From contig NZ_LMVM01000001.1 in assembly GCF_002287175.1 (NCBI RefSeq), forward strand, positions 248,001 through 312,000: a DNA stretch of 64,000 nucleotides. The letters run 5' to 3'. Within the stretch, counting starts at the first letter, position 1; the number at the start of each line of letters is the position of its first letter. The translations under genes were made by a program, and so were the position numbers. Shown here in pieces: positions 8,608 to 17,386 of this stretch. Below the pieces are notes generated by a model. It ran no database searches, was not told where the DNA came from, and saw nothing but the letters and a program-made list of their open reading frames with translations. Source of the stretch: Methanobacterium bryantii (GTDB lineage: Archaea; Methanobacteriota; Methanobacteria; Methanobacteriales; Methanobacteriaceae).

Positions 8608-8970
8608 ATGGTACATGAAGAAGGACATGAGGCTATTAAAAAAGCTAGAAAATTAATGGGCTTTTCTCCAGACATACTAGACATGTATGAAAAATTAAAT
8701 CCCAAACTTCTGGATGTAATAAGTGAGTTCGATGATATAATTTTAAAAGATGGTGCACTTCCAACTAAAACAAAAAGATTGATAGCACTTGGAATTATTA
8801 TTTCTGGTAAATGTGGTTACTGTGTTGAACAGCAGTTGCATGCTGCTATTAATGCAGGAGCAACAAAAGAAGAAATAGCAGATTTACTCGGAGTAGTTTT
8901 ACTCACATCAGGAGCCCCTGCATTAGCTAATTGTAGAGATATTGTCTCAGATGTCATTAAAAAGCTTTAA
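8608..8970 (+). CDS. Carboxymuconolactone decarboxylase family (AhpD-like) protein
   Basis: This 120-residue all-alpha protein has the AhpD redox motif C-x-x-C followed by His (GKCGYCVEQQLHAA, about residues 70-83), the paired cysteines of AhpD-type peroxidase partners. GGTGATATT precedes the ATG. It is a single-gene unit, divergent from the pseudomurein operon. Members act as thiol peroxidases or of unknown function; I cannot say which. A second family member lies at 34550-34852. Confidence 0.82.
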   Translation: MVHEEGHEAIKKARKLMGFSPDILDMYEKLNPKLLDVISEFDDIILKDGALPTKTKRLIALGIIISGKCGYCVEQQLHAAINAGATKEEIADLLGVVLLTSGAPALANCRDIVSDVIKKL

Positions 8971-9052
8971 ATAATTAAAATTACGTATTAGATACTCCTT
9001 AAAACTAGATTATAAGCTTTAAAATCGTTAACCACTTAAAATTATTAAAAAT

Positions 9053-9529
9053 TCAGTCAAAATTTTCTTTAATCACTTTATCAAATGTAACTAAAACTTC
9101 TCCAATACTTTTTTCAACTTCTTTTGAAATGGGCTCTGCAAAACCCATGCTTTTTGGTTGAATTCCTAACAGTATTATCTGTGCGTCTAATGTAGTTTCC
9201 ATATATTTTATTAAAAAAGATATGGGCATGGCATGTGTTGAAATATTATAGTTTGCAATTTCTTCCTTCTCCACCACACGGATATATCCTGGTTCTTTTT
9301 TCATATCCACAGCATCAACTAAAATTATGTGAGTGGGGTTTTCTTTTCTTATTAATCCAGTATAATTTTCAGGGACAGTTCCTCCATCAAAAACAACAAT
9401 ATTTTCATTTTTATCAAATAATAATAATGATTTTTGAGCTATAATGACTCCAAGAGCATCATCACCTTTTATTTCATTACCAATGCCTAAAATTACTATT
9501 TTTTTATATTCTCTAAGAAACTTTTTCAA
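9053..9529 (-). CDS. Hydrogenase maturation protease, HycI/HyaD type
   Basis: This 158-residue nickel-dependent endopeptidase removes the C-terminal extension of the [NiFe]-hydrogenase large subunit after metal insertion. It has the family start IVILGIGNEIKGDDALG with the nickel-binding Glu, VDAVDMK with the nickel-binding Asp, and THAMPISFL with the His. It overlaps the end of the upstream methyltransferase gene by 17 bp and starts at TTG without its own ribosome site, so it is probably translationally coupled. NikR just upstream and hypAB in the same window fit a nickel/hydrogenase theme. Confidence 0.85.
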   Translation of the reverse strand: MKKFLREYKKIVILGIGNEIKGDDALGVIIAQKSLLLFDKNENIVVFDGGTVPENYTGLIRKENPTHIILVDAVDMKKEPGYIRVVEKEEIANYNISTHAMPISFLIKYMETTLDAQIILLGIQPKSMGFAEPISKEVEKSIGEVLVTFDKVIKENFD

Positions 9530-10334
9530 TTCTGGTTTTAATACTATCTAATCCACCACCCATTTTATAGTTCAATTTAACTTTTATGATATCTCCTATA
9601 TCTACCTTGATTTTTTCAGTTGGAATAAGCAGTGGTGGATTGAGCATTGGAGTTGGCCCGCAGATCAGGTGGTCAGTTAGTAAAGTAAAAGTGGTGATTT
9701 TAATCCCAGAAACAGATCCTTTTTTGGAAATTTTAAATTCCAAATCAGTTTCTACATCCTCTTTAATTTCTTTTTTAAAATCAATTTCACTGTATATCTT
9801 GAAATTACTCATAACGTCGTAGTTTGGATTTTCATTAGCCTCATTATCCTCGTAACAGATGTTTTCTCTTTCCATGTCAATGGCTTCAGCCCCGTTCAGG
9901 ATTTTTTTGGGTATGATTTCACCATCTTTTTTCAGATATTTTAAAATAGAATTAAGAACAGGGGCCTGTTCCTCATCGATTAATGCAGTATCTAACATTT
10001 CACAGATAATTAAGTCTGCTTTTTGCGGAAAAATAACTTCTTTTGCATCTTTGTTTATCACTAAAACATTATCAAAAGACTCAAGATTTGATTTGGCATG
10101 TTTTGAGGCAGTATGATCTATTTCAACAGCATAAATAAAATCAGCATAAGGGGCTGCTAAAATCGAAAGTATTCCACATCCAGCACCTATATCATATATA
10201 GTACCTTCGGCCTTCTCTTTTATTGCTTCTTGAAAGGCTAATATTCTTTCTTTATCAGATATAAGGTTGAGATGATAGGGTGTTGTGTGCATTTTAGTTT
10301 CAAGTAGTACTTCAAATTCATTTTTAAGGTGCAC
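9513..10334 (-). CDS. SAM-dependent methyltransferase, PRMT/PrmA-like
   Basis: This 273-residue protein has a class I methyltransferase core: YDIGAGCGILSILAA (motif I, about residues 45-59), YAVEID (motif II) and LIICEMLDTALIDEEQ, which resembles the double-E region of protein arginine methyltransferases. A C-terminal beta-rich domain follows. The substrate is unknown. The start is GTG with AGGTGAAAAT upstream. Coupling to the hydrogenase protease gene is close, but a functional link is not established. Confidence 0.7.
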   Translation of the reverse strand: MHLKNEFEVLLETKMHTTPYHLNLISDKERILAFQEAIKEKAEGTIYDIGAGCGILSILAAPYADFIYAVEIDHTASKHAKSNLESFDNVLVINKDAKEVIFPQKADLIICEMLDTALIDEEQAPVLNSILKYLKKDGEIIPKKILNGAEAIDMERENICYEDNEANENPNYDVMSNFKIYSEIDFKKEIKEDVETDLEFKISKKGSVSGIKITTFTLLTDHLICGPTPMLNPPLLIPTEKIKVDIGDIIKVKLNYKMGGGLDSIKTRIEKVS

Positions 10335-10377
10335 ATTTTCACCTGAAAATAAGTATAAATTAAAAATAAGTGGTTCC

Positions 10378-10407
10378 TATCGTGACTCGTTTAGACAAGT
10401 CACGATA
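10378..10407. repeat. Inverted repeat with 10-bp arms between nikR and methyltransferase genes
   Basis: TATCGTGACT and AGTCACGATA flank a 10-nt spacer. It lies after the nikR stop and 44 bp before the methyltransferase start, both on the minus strand. It may be an attenuating or terminating hairpin, or a protein-binding site for the downstream pair. No U-tract follows on the minus strand, so a simple terminator is less likely. Confidence 0.5.
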
Positions 10408-10443
10408 AGCAATTGCGTTGTTAATTAAATAAAATTTATATAA

Positions 10444-10893
10444 TTAAGGTGACATTGGGCTGCTTGCGCCTGCTTTTTCAAGGTCAAGTGCTTTTCCAAC
10501 TGCTGTACTGGTAAGACGTACGTGTTCTACACCTTTGAGTCTCATTATTTTTTCTGAAAGTGTACGGATGTATTTAACGTCTCCTTTAACAACTATAACT
10601 TCGAGACAGTGTTTGTCTGTCATGTGTACGTGCATAACTGCGTTTATGAAATCTTTGTAATCATGCTGAATTTCGGTAAGGTCTTCCATTACTCCAGTGT
10701 AGTGGTGGTCGTATATTACAGCAATTATTCCTATACGTTCTCCTTCCATTTCATTCATCCACTGATACCTTACAATATAATCTTTAAGAGCATCTCTGAT
10801 ACCTTTTGACCTTGATTGGTATCCTCTGTCTTTTAATACTCCATCAAATTCATTTAACAATTTTTTTGGCAACGACATACTAATTCTCATCAC
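10444..10893 (-). CDS. nikR: Nickel-responsive regulator NikR
   Basis: This 149-residue protein has an N-terminal ribbon-helix-helix DNA-binding segment (MRISMSLPKKLLNEFD...RGYQSRSKGIRDALKDYI, residues 2-42). A C-terminal ACT-like regulatory domain carries the high-affinity nickel ligands: YDHHYTG (about residue 62), HVHMTDKHCLEVIVVKG (about residues 88-104). NikR represses nickel uptake genes when nickel is plentiful. The start could be GTG 10893 or the adjacent ATG 10890; GGAGG lies 7 nt before the GTG. Palindromes upstream suggest autoregulation. Confidence 0.92.
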   Translation of the reverse strand: MMRISMSLPKKLLNEFDGVLKDRGYQSRSKGIRDALKDYIVRYQWMNEMEGERIGIIAVIYDHHYTGVMEDLTEIQHDYKDFINAVMHVHMTDKHCLEVIVVKGDVKYIRTLSEKIMRLKGVEHVRLTSTAVGKALDLEKAGASSPMSP

Positions 10894-10913
10894 AATTCTC
10901 CCTCCATTATTAC

Positions 10914-11081
10914 GTTATTATTATCATAACATTTTATAGTATTTAAATGTTGTTATTGCACAACAATATTGTGCATGGCCAACAATATTCATGCATATTT
11001 TAAACACGAATTATATGATATAATACTATTTGATTACTATATTACTATTTAAACTTTGTCCTTGAAGAGCAATATTGCTCT
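10914..11081. promoter_or_regulatory. nikR promoter region with repeated palindromes
   Basis: The divergent gap between nikR and the CBS gene (10894-11234) holds several symmetric sites: GTTAT-N7-ATAAC at 10914-10930, TGCACAA-CAATA-TTGTGCA at 10957-10975, and the perfect 16-bp palindrome AGAGCAATATTGCTCT at 11066-11081. CAACAATATT occurs at 10961-10970 and again at 10980-10989, 19 bp apart. A TATA-like TTTAAATA for nikR lies near 10941-10948, next to the second palindrome. The pattern fits an operator cluster for a dimeric or tetrameric regulator such as NikR; the regulator's identity is inference. Confidence 0.5.
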
Positions 11082-11234
11082 AGGAGAACAATGATGTAAT
11101 TACTTTTTTTGAAATTTGTAATATAAAATAGCTTATGTAATACAAAAATAAGTACTTATCTTCTTATTTTTTCAATACTCATATAACTTTAAAAGATCAA
11201 TTAATAATTGTAATGGATAATCAGGAGGGATAGG

Positions 11235-11639
11235 ATGGAAGTTAGGGAAGCGATGAATAAAGGCATAATATCAATTGACCCAAATACAAGGCCAATTGAT
11301 GCATTTGAAAAGATGTATAAAGAAGGAGTAAGACGACTTTTTGTTATGGATGAAACTGAAAATCCCGTAGGTGTAATATCTTATCTTGATCTTGTAGGCA
11401 TGCTTGGAGCTTTTAAGCCACGTACAATTGTATCTAATAATCTAAAGATTGAAGATATAATGTCAAAAGATATTATAACGATATCTGCAGAAGACAAAAT
11501 TGAAGATGCTGCAAATTTGATGTTAAGGGCAGATGTATCTGGACTGCTGGTCCTGGAAAATAAAAAACCAGTCGGAGTAATTACAAAAACAGATATTTGC
11601 CGGTTGGTGGCAGCTGAAATTTTAGTGCCAGAATATTAA
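11235..11639 (+). CDS. CBS-pair domain protein
   Basis: This 134-residue protein consists of two CBS domains (about residues 1-60 and 70-130) with the usual turns GVISYLDLVG and GVITKTDICR. Such stand-alone CBS proteins bind adenine nucleotides or related ligands and regulate partners; the partner here is not evident. AGGAGGGATAGG precedes the ATG. The 11640-11876 gap after it shows no gene. Confidence 0.85.
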   Translation: MEVREAMNKGIISIDPNTRPIDAFEKMYKEGVRRLFVMDETENPVGVISYLDLVGMLGAFKPRTIVSNNLKIEDIMSKDIITISAEDKIEDAANLMLRADVSGLLVLENKKPVGVITKTDICRLVAAEILVPEY

Positions 11640-11876
11640 ACTGCTCTAAAACTTTTTTAGTACATTAAATTGGCTGTCGCACTAAGACCGTCAATTAAAT
11701 TTTTATTGAATTTTTTAATTTTGAAGATCTATTAAATCCTTTTTTATAGCTCTGAAATTACTGTAAAAGGAAATTTATTTTTATATTTTTAAAATAAGTT
11801 AATTTCAATAAAGTATTATAAATACAAAAAGAATTCGGCTTAAAATTTTAATTTTTATTCTTCAATATTAAAAAAG

Positions 11877-12026
<150 letters not shown>

Positions 12027-12151
12027 ATACCAGCATACCATCCTTTTTGGGTTCATCCTATATAAACTTTTAGGTTTTTGATAAGGTCAAATGTCTAATT
12101 TTCTCAAAATCAGACGTGTTGAATAATTTCTTTGTTAATATTAATATGTTT

Positions 12152-13198
12152 TTATATCCATTTTTTCCGTCTAAAGTAAGCCAGCATAAATAATGCAACT
12201 ATAACCATTATTACTAAAACCGCAGGATATCCTAATGGTTCCCTGAGTTCGGGCATATTATTAAAATTCATTCCATAAAGGCCTACAATAAATGTTAAAG
12301 GCACAAATACCGTAGATATCACTGTTAGGACTCTCACTATTTCATTCAATTTGTTACTTGTGCTTGACAGATAGATATCCAGTATTTCTGAAGTTCTATC
12401 TCTCAAAGATTCTAACATCTCATAGATCTGAAGCGAGTGATCATAGACATCTCTGAGATAATAATCTGTTGCTTCTTCAATTTGGAAATATTCTGATGAT
12501 TCAAGGGTACTCAGCATTTCCCGGAGCGGCCGAATTGTTTTTCGAAGAGTTATAATGTCCATTTTAATACTGTGAATTCTCTTAAGAACATCGGGACTTG
12601 TATTTTCTATTAGATTGTATTCTATACGTTCTATATTATCTTCTACATTTTCCATATCTAAAAAATAACTATCAATAATTGTATCTATTATTGAATATAA
12701 TAAATAGTCAGCACCTCTTATACTTATCTGATTCTCTTTTGTTTTTATTCTTTTAATGATTAAATCGAATATGGGCTCATCATCTTCCTGGAAAGAAATT
12801 ACAAGATTCTTCCCGAGAATTAAACTAACCTGTTTTGTAACCATTTGATCATTTTCACTGACGTCAAATAACTTCAAAACTATATAAAGATAGTCACTGT
12901 AATCTTCTACTTTTGGACGCTGGTTTGTGTTTAATATGTCTTCAAGTACCAGCGGATGTAAATTAAAACATTTACCTATTTTTTTTAAAATTTCTACATT
13001 TCCAAACCCATTTATTTTTATCCACTTTATGGTATCTTTGTCTGTAAATTGGGGGCATTCTGCTATTGTTTTTTGGTTGAAAATATCTTTGTTATATTCA
13101 ATAAAAGTTATTTTGGTGGGTATATTTTTTGCACCTGTGTAAACAAGTGATCCTGGGGGAAGTCCTGCTTTTTTTGACCGTGGTTTCAAATTTAACAT
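12152..13198 (-). CDS. corA: CorA family magnesium/cobalt transporter
   Basis: This 348-residue protein has a long polar N-terminal cytoplasmic funnel domain and two C-terminal membrane helices. The signature YGMNF (GMN pore motif) lies between them at about residues 311-315 and is followed by the periplasmic-side loop NNMPEL. It forms a pentameric channel for Mg2+, and possibly Co2+ or Ni2+. The protein ends in a basic FRRKKWI tail. It is a stand-alone gene with the tRNAs downstream. Confidence 0.92.
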   Translation of the reverse strand: MLNLKPRSKKAGLPPGSLVYTGAKNIPTKITFIEYNKDIFNQKTIAECPQFTDKDTIKWIKINGFGNVEILKKIGKCFNLHPLVLEDILNTNQRPKVEDYSDYLYIVLKLFDVSENDQMVTKQVSLILGKNLVISFQEDDEPIFDLIIKRIKTKENQISIRGADYLLYSIIDTIIDSYFLDMENVEDNIERIEYNLIENTSPDVLKRIHSIKMDIITLRKTIRPLREMLSTLESSEYFQIEEATDYYLRDVYDHSLQIYEMLESLRDRTSEILDIYLSSTSNKLNEIVRVLTVISTVFVPLTFIVGLYGMNFNNMPELREPLGYPAVLVIMVIVALFMLAYFRRKKWI

Positions 13199-13342
13199 AT
13201 TTTCACGTTAAAATTTATTTAGTTTTATAATATTAATGCTAATTTTCATTTTATTATTTAAGTTTTGAAATATTATTTTAGACTTCAAGTGTATAATTTG
13301 AGGAATGGTTAATTTAAATTATTATTGGATGATGTCATTTCT

Positions 13343-13358
13343 TCGAAACATTTATATA
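13343..13358 (+). promoter_or_regulatory. Strong archaeal promoter without an adjacent gene
   Basis: CGAAACAT followed by TTTATATAA at 13351-13359 matches a BRE/TATA pair well and would start transcription near 13380. The next gene begins at about 13609 and has its own TATA-like TTTAAATA near 13531. No ORF with a ribosome site lies in between, so this promoter may drive a small RNA or a long leader. The rest of the 13199-13608 gap is AT-rich and holds nothing I can name. Confidence 0.35.
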
Positions 13359-13608
13359 AGGAAAAAGGCAATCTACTTCCGGCGTAGAGTATATCATATA
13401 AAAATTGTATATATGTTGACTTATTTAATCATGCAATGCTCAAAAAATTATAAAAATACTAAATGAAAAGTATTGTTAATTGTATGACTATAAACGGCAG
13501 CGTTAATTCTTGTTAAGAGCATCAAAACCGTTTAAATATAAGATGGGTCAATTTAAAACTAGTATAATAGATATATATGATTAAGATCCAAAAATATGAG
13601 GTTTTACG

Positions 13609-14061
13609 ATTAGTGGTCAAGTTACACAAATAAAATATTGTAAGTGGTGCGGTAAACCATTTGAAGTGAAATCACCAAATCAGAAATACTGTCCAGCTGA
13701 TATTAGTAATTGTAGTAGGGAAGCTAAGCGTGAAAGCTGGCGTAAAGCATCAGGAAAATACAGGAAGACTTATAAGGATATTTCAAACATTCCACAGGAG
13801 TATAAATTAGGATCTGGACTTTTAAGCTGTCACTCTCAGGTTGATTTTGATAAAGAATATCTTGCTATACAAAAAGAAAAGAAAAGATTAAGATTAAATG
13901 GAGTAGTGATAGGTTTAAGTATGGGAATTCAACTTACTTCCAGGTCTTTTATTGATGATATTTTACAGAGGGGGGTGGCTCCTTTTTTCGATAATCCTCA
14001 GTTGTTATTTTTAGTTATAGTACTTGCAGGAGTTCTTATTTTTGGAGTATACCATGAGTAA
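13609..14061 (+). CDS. Zinc-ribbon membrane protein with probable ATT start
   Basis: Read from ATT 13609 the 150-residue product holds a treble-clef-like zinc motif CKWCGKPFEVKSPNQKYC (C-x2-C-x14-C) and then NCSREAKRESWRK. A polar region follows, and two hydrophobic segments lie near the C-terminus (GVVIGLSMGIQL and LLFLVIVLAGVLIF). The first standard start, GTG 13666, would cut off the first two cysteines. GAGGT at 13598-13602 lies at the right distance from the ATT, and TGA at 13597-13599 closes the frame just upstream. Function is unknown; related zinc-ribbon proteins are common in methanogens. The odd start could also reflect a sequence error. Confidence 0.65.
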   Translation: MSGQVTQIKYCKWCGKPFEVKSPNQKYCPADISNCSREAKRESWRKASGKYRKTYKDISNIPQEYKLGSGLLSCHSQVDFDKEYLAIQKEKKRLRLNGVVIGLSMGIQLTSRSFIDDILQRGVAPFFDNPQLLFLVIVLAGVLIFGVYHE

Positions 14062-14159
14062 TACATTAGCTCACTTTTTTATATAAACCTATGATGGTTA
14101 ATTATGGTATAAAATAATTGTCCGTTTATTATTAAATTAATAAAAAAAATGGTGAGTTT

Positions 14160-15158
14160 ATGGAAATATTTTTAGTAGAACTAATTGTTATTTTGATAAT
14201 TTCATTACTTATAGTAATAAAATCAGCAGATATCTTTGTTGATAATTTGGTAGAAGTCGGTGCTTTGTTGGGGATATCTCAAATAATACTGGGAGTTACA
14301 GCTTCGGCTATTGGGACTTCTCTGCCTGAATTTGGTTCTGCTATGATAGCTACTTTAAGCGGCAGTGTGGATATAGGAGTTGGAACTGTAATTGGATCAA
14401 ATATATGGAACATTGCAGGGATATTGGGTATAACTGCTGCTTTTACAGGAGTTATAAAATCAGATACTAAAGGGCTTAAAAGAGACGGAGCAGTTACACT
14501 TGCCACAGCGCTTATACTCATGTTTTTCATGTTATTTGGGGATATTGGAAAAATAGCAGCTATCGTAATGATAATTGTATATGCAATTTACCTGAGAAGC
14601 TTGATAAAAGCCCAAAAAAAGGATACTGAAGATAATAAGGTTAAAATTGAAGAAAAATCTGAACTTGAAAACATTAATGAAAAGTCTGGATCCAAACTTA
14701 AATCAATTCCTCCTAAGAGCATAGCATGGATATTAGTTGGATTTGCAGGACTGGTAATAGGATGCAGGCTATTAGTTTACAGTGGAACTGGGATTGGGGA
14801 GATTTTAGGTATCCCTGAGATGATAATGGGCCTATTTGTGCTTGCTATTGGAACAAGTATCCCTGAACTTGTGGTTACATTTTCATCTGCCATGAAAGGT
14901 TTGCATGATTTATCAATAGGAACCGTTCTTGGAAGTAACACATTCAACATACTTATAGGAATTGGAGTACCTGCCCTTATTTTGAACGTTCCTGTAGACC
15001 ATACTTCACTTATCTTCGATGCTCCTGCGATGATTTTTGTTACAGTACTGCTGTTATTACTTATAAAAAAAGATATGAAACTTACAAGAAGCAATGGATT
15101 AATCTTGCTGGCAACATATATAGCTTATGCAGTAATAAGAATATTTGTATTAGGGTGA
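14160..15158 (+). CDS. Calcium/sodium antiporter, CaCA family (YrbG-like)
   Basis: This 332-residue membrane protein has the two inverted alpha-repeats of cation/Ca2+ exchangers: GTSLPEFGSAM...GTVIGSNIWNI (about residues 58-85) and GTSIPELVVTF...GTVLGSNTFNI (about residues 231-262). A Lys/Glu-rich cytoplasmic loop (about residues 151-180) separates the halves. It exchanges Na+ for Ca2+ across the membrane. It ends 4 bp before a universal stress protein gene, so the two form an operon. Confidence 0.92.
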   Translation: MEIFLVELIVILIISLLIVIKSADIFVDNLVEVGALLGISQIILGVTASAIGTSLPEFGSAMIATLSGSVDIGVGTVIGSNIWNIAGILGITAAFTGVIKSDTKGLKRDGAVTLATALILMFFMLFGDIGKIAAIVMIIVYAIYLRSLIKAQKKDTEDNKVKIEEKSELENINEKSGSKLKSIPPKSIAWILVGFAGLVIGCRLLVYSGTGIGEILGIPEMIMGLFVLAIGTSIPELVVTFSSAMKGLHDLSIGTVLGSNTFNILIGIGVPALILNVPVDHTSLIFDAPAMIFVTVLLLLLIKKDMKLTRSNGLILLATYIAYAVIRIFVLG

Positions 15159-15162
15159 TACT

Positions 15163-15609
15163 ATGTATAAAAAAGTATTGATTACAAGTACTGGGGAATA
15201 TTTAGATGAAATAGTTGAACATACTCTTGATTTAGTGGATGGAAGATCGATAGAAATTATTGGCCTTTATATTGCAGATACATCTGCACCTTTCCTGACT
15301 CCAAGTAAAGTTAAACAGATGATGGTTAACGAGTTGAAAAGCAAAGGAAAAGAAGTTTTAGAAAGCATGGGGCAGAAATTCGAAAATGCAGGTTTAAATT
15401 TCAAGCCGATGCTTATTGAGGGGGATCCTGCAGAAAAGATAGTTGAAACTGCAGAAGATGAAAATGTAGATGTAATAATAATGGGAACTGGAAAAAGCAA
15501 AATAGATAAGCACCTGCTTGGTAGCGTATCTGAAAAAGTTGTCCACTCCGCTCCATGTACCGTCCTTTTGATAAGGTCAAAACATAAACCTTTAGAGCAG
15601 ATCCAGTAG
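15163..15609 (+). CDS. Universal stress protein (UspA family)
   Basis: This 148-residue protein has the Usp fold and the ATP-binding signature GTGKSKIDKHLLGSVSEKVVHSAPCTVLLI (G-2x-G-9x-G-S/T form) at its end. It follows the Ca/Na antiporter with GGGTGATACT before the ATG, so it is likely made together with it and may sense ATP or regulate the transporter. That link is inference from adjacency. Confidence 0.9.
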   Translation: MYKKVLITSTGEYLDEIVEHTLDLVDGRSIEIIGLYIADTSAPFLTPSKVKQMMVNELKSKGKEVLESMGQKFENAGLNFKPMLIEGDPAEKIVETAEDENVDVIIMGTGKSKIDKHLLGSVSEKVVHSAPCTVLLIRSKHKPLEQIQ

Positions 15610-15646
15610 ATTTAATTAAAAAATAAATAAATTATATTTTTTATTT

Positions 15647-17176
15647 TTATACTCTTTTTTCAATAGATTCTTCAATTAATTTTAATTCCACGTTGTCTTC
15701 AACGATTTCAGCAAGCCTATCGATTGAATACTTCTTAAGGTTCTCAAAATTGTCTTCACTAAAACCGAGCATATCAAGACCATTTTGGGTTCTTAAATGA
15801 TCTGTAAAGAACCTTCTAAAGGTGAAATTGTGGAATATTCCGTGAAGATATGTACCTGCAGTATAACCATTCACTGCACCGTCATATGGGGATGATGGGT
15901 GATTTCCACATCCTTCAATGACCTCAAATAGTGGTTTGGATTCTCCAAGAAGTGTAAGGCCTTCATGCAGTTCGTATCCCTTTACAGAATCTCCTTTTAT
16001 TTCTTTAAATATTCCGTTTCCAAGTATGCTTGCTTTGCTTTGAGTTACAATTTTGTCAATTCTGTCAAATTTAGTTTTAGCATCTAAAATACCAATTCCT
16101 TCCACGCTGCCGTGTTTGGATTCTTTAAATGATTCATCAATTATCTTTTTTCCAAGCATTTGGTATCCGCCGCATATCCCAAAAACAGGTATTTCATGGG
16201 ATAAATTGGCAATTTCATCGGTGAAACCAGCTTCATTTAAAGCTAACATATCGTTAACAGTGTTTCTTGTCCCTGGAAGTACCAGTGCATCTACATTCCC
16301 TATTTCATCTCCCATTTCTATTAATTTTATACCAACATCAGGTTCGTATTCAAGGGGATCTATATCTGTAAAGTTAGAGATCCTTGGGAGACGCATCACT
16401 CCAACGGTTACTTTTTCGTTTTTACTGTATTTTCGTTCTGATAATGATGCAGAATCTTCTTCCGGAAGTTTTAAGCTTTCATCATAGGGTAAAACTCCAA
16501 GTACTGGAGTTCCTACAATTTCTTCAATTTGACGTATTCCTGGAATTAATATGTCAAGATTACCCCTGAATTTGTTGATAATTATTCCTTTTATCCTTTT
16601 CCTGTCTTTTTCAGGAAGCAGGGCAAATGTTCCTGCAATTGATGCAAAAACCCCGCCTCTATCAATATCTGCAACTAATATAACATCGGCATCTGCAATT
16701 TCTGCTATTTTCATATTTGCAAGGTCTTTGTCCAGCATATTTATTTCTGCAGGAGAACCTGCACCTTCTATCACTATTATATCATACTTTTCCTTTAACG
16801 TATCTAAAGATGTTTTTATAGCTTTTAAAGCTTTTTCTCTAAATGAATTCTGGTAATCATAAAAATTCATATCATTAACAGGTTTTCCATGCACTATTAC
16901 CTGGGATATGAAATCTTCCTTGGGTTTAAGGAGGATTGGGTTCATATGGTATGAAGGTTCAATGCCTGCGGCCTCAGCCTGCAGAACCTGCGCAATCGCT
17001 ATTTCTGCATTTTCATGAGTTGTATATGAGTTAAGGGACATGTTTTGAGATTTAAACGGTGCAACATTGTACCCTCTCTTTGAAAATATTCTACAAAGTG
17101 CAGCTACAACAACACTTTTTCCAGCATTTGATGAAGTTCCCTGTACCATTATGCATTTGGTTTTATCAGAACGCAA
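15647..17176 (-). CDS. cobQ: Cobyric acid synthase
   Basis: This 509-residue enzyme amidates adenosyl-cobyrinic a,c-diamide at four side chains, using glutamine and ATP, in the cobamide pathway. An N-terminal dethiobiotin synthetase-like domain carries the P-loop GTSSNAGKSVVVAALC (about residues 13-28). The C-terminal glutamine amidotransferase domain has the nucleophile motif FGICGGYQMLG and the catalytic YLHGIF. Methanogens need cobamides for methyl transfer, including the MetE-type enzyme in this window. It is convergent with the stress protein gene and appears to be a single-gene unit. Archaeal annotations also use cbiP. Confidence 0.93.
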   Translation of the reverse strand: MRSDKTKCIMVQGTSSNAGKSVVVAALCRIFSKRGYNVAPFKSQNMSLNSYTTHENAEIAIAQVLQAEAAGIEPSYHMNPILLKPKEDFISQVIVHGKPVNDMNFYDYQNSFREKALKAIKTSLDTLKEKYDIIVIEGAGSPAEINMLDKDLANMKIAEIADADVILVADIDRGGVFASIAGTFALLPEKDRKRIKGIIINKFRGNLDILIPGIRQIEEIVGTPVLGVLPYDESLKLPEEDSASLSERKYSKNEKVTVGVMRLPRISNFTDIDPLEYEPDVGIKLIEMGDEIGNVDALVLPGTRNTVNDMLALNEAGFTDEIANLSHEIPVFGICGGYQMLGKKIIDESFKESKHGSVEGIGILDAKTKFDRIDKIVTQSKASILGNGIFKEIKGDSVKGYELHEGLTLLGESKPLFEVIEGCGNHPSSPYDGAVNGYTAGTYLHGIFHNFTFRRFFTDHLRTQNGLDMLGFSEDNFENLKKYSIDRLAEIVEDNVELKLIEESIEKRV

Positions 17177-17386
17177 AATTCAGCCTCCGTATATGTTAAA
17201 TTAAAAATGATCTACCTTTAATTTTAAATATTTTAAAATTGTTTCAATATTGTTTTCAATTATATTAAAAGTAATTTTATTATGTTATAATTCCTAAAAA
17301 TAGTAATACTGGTGATATGATATTATGGAAACTTCTGTATTTCAAAATAATTTACTGCGCCAAAAAATCAAGTTGAGGGGATAATT

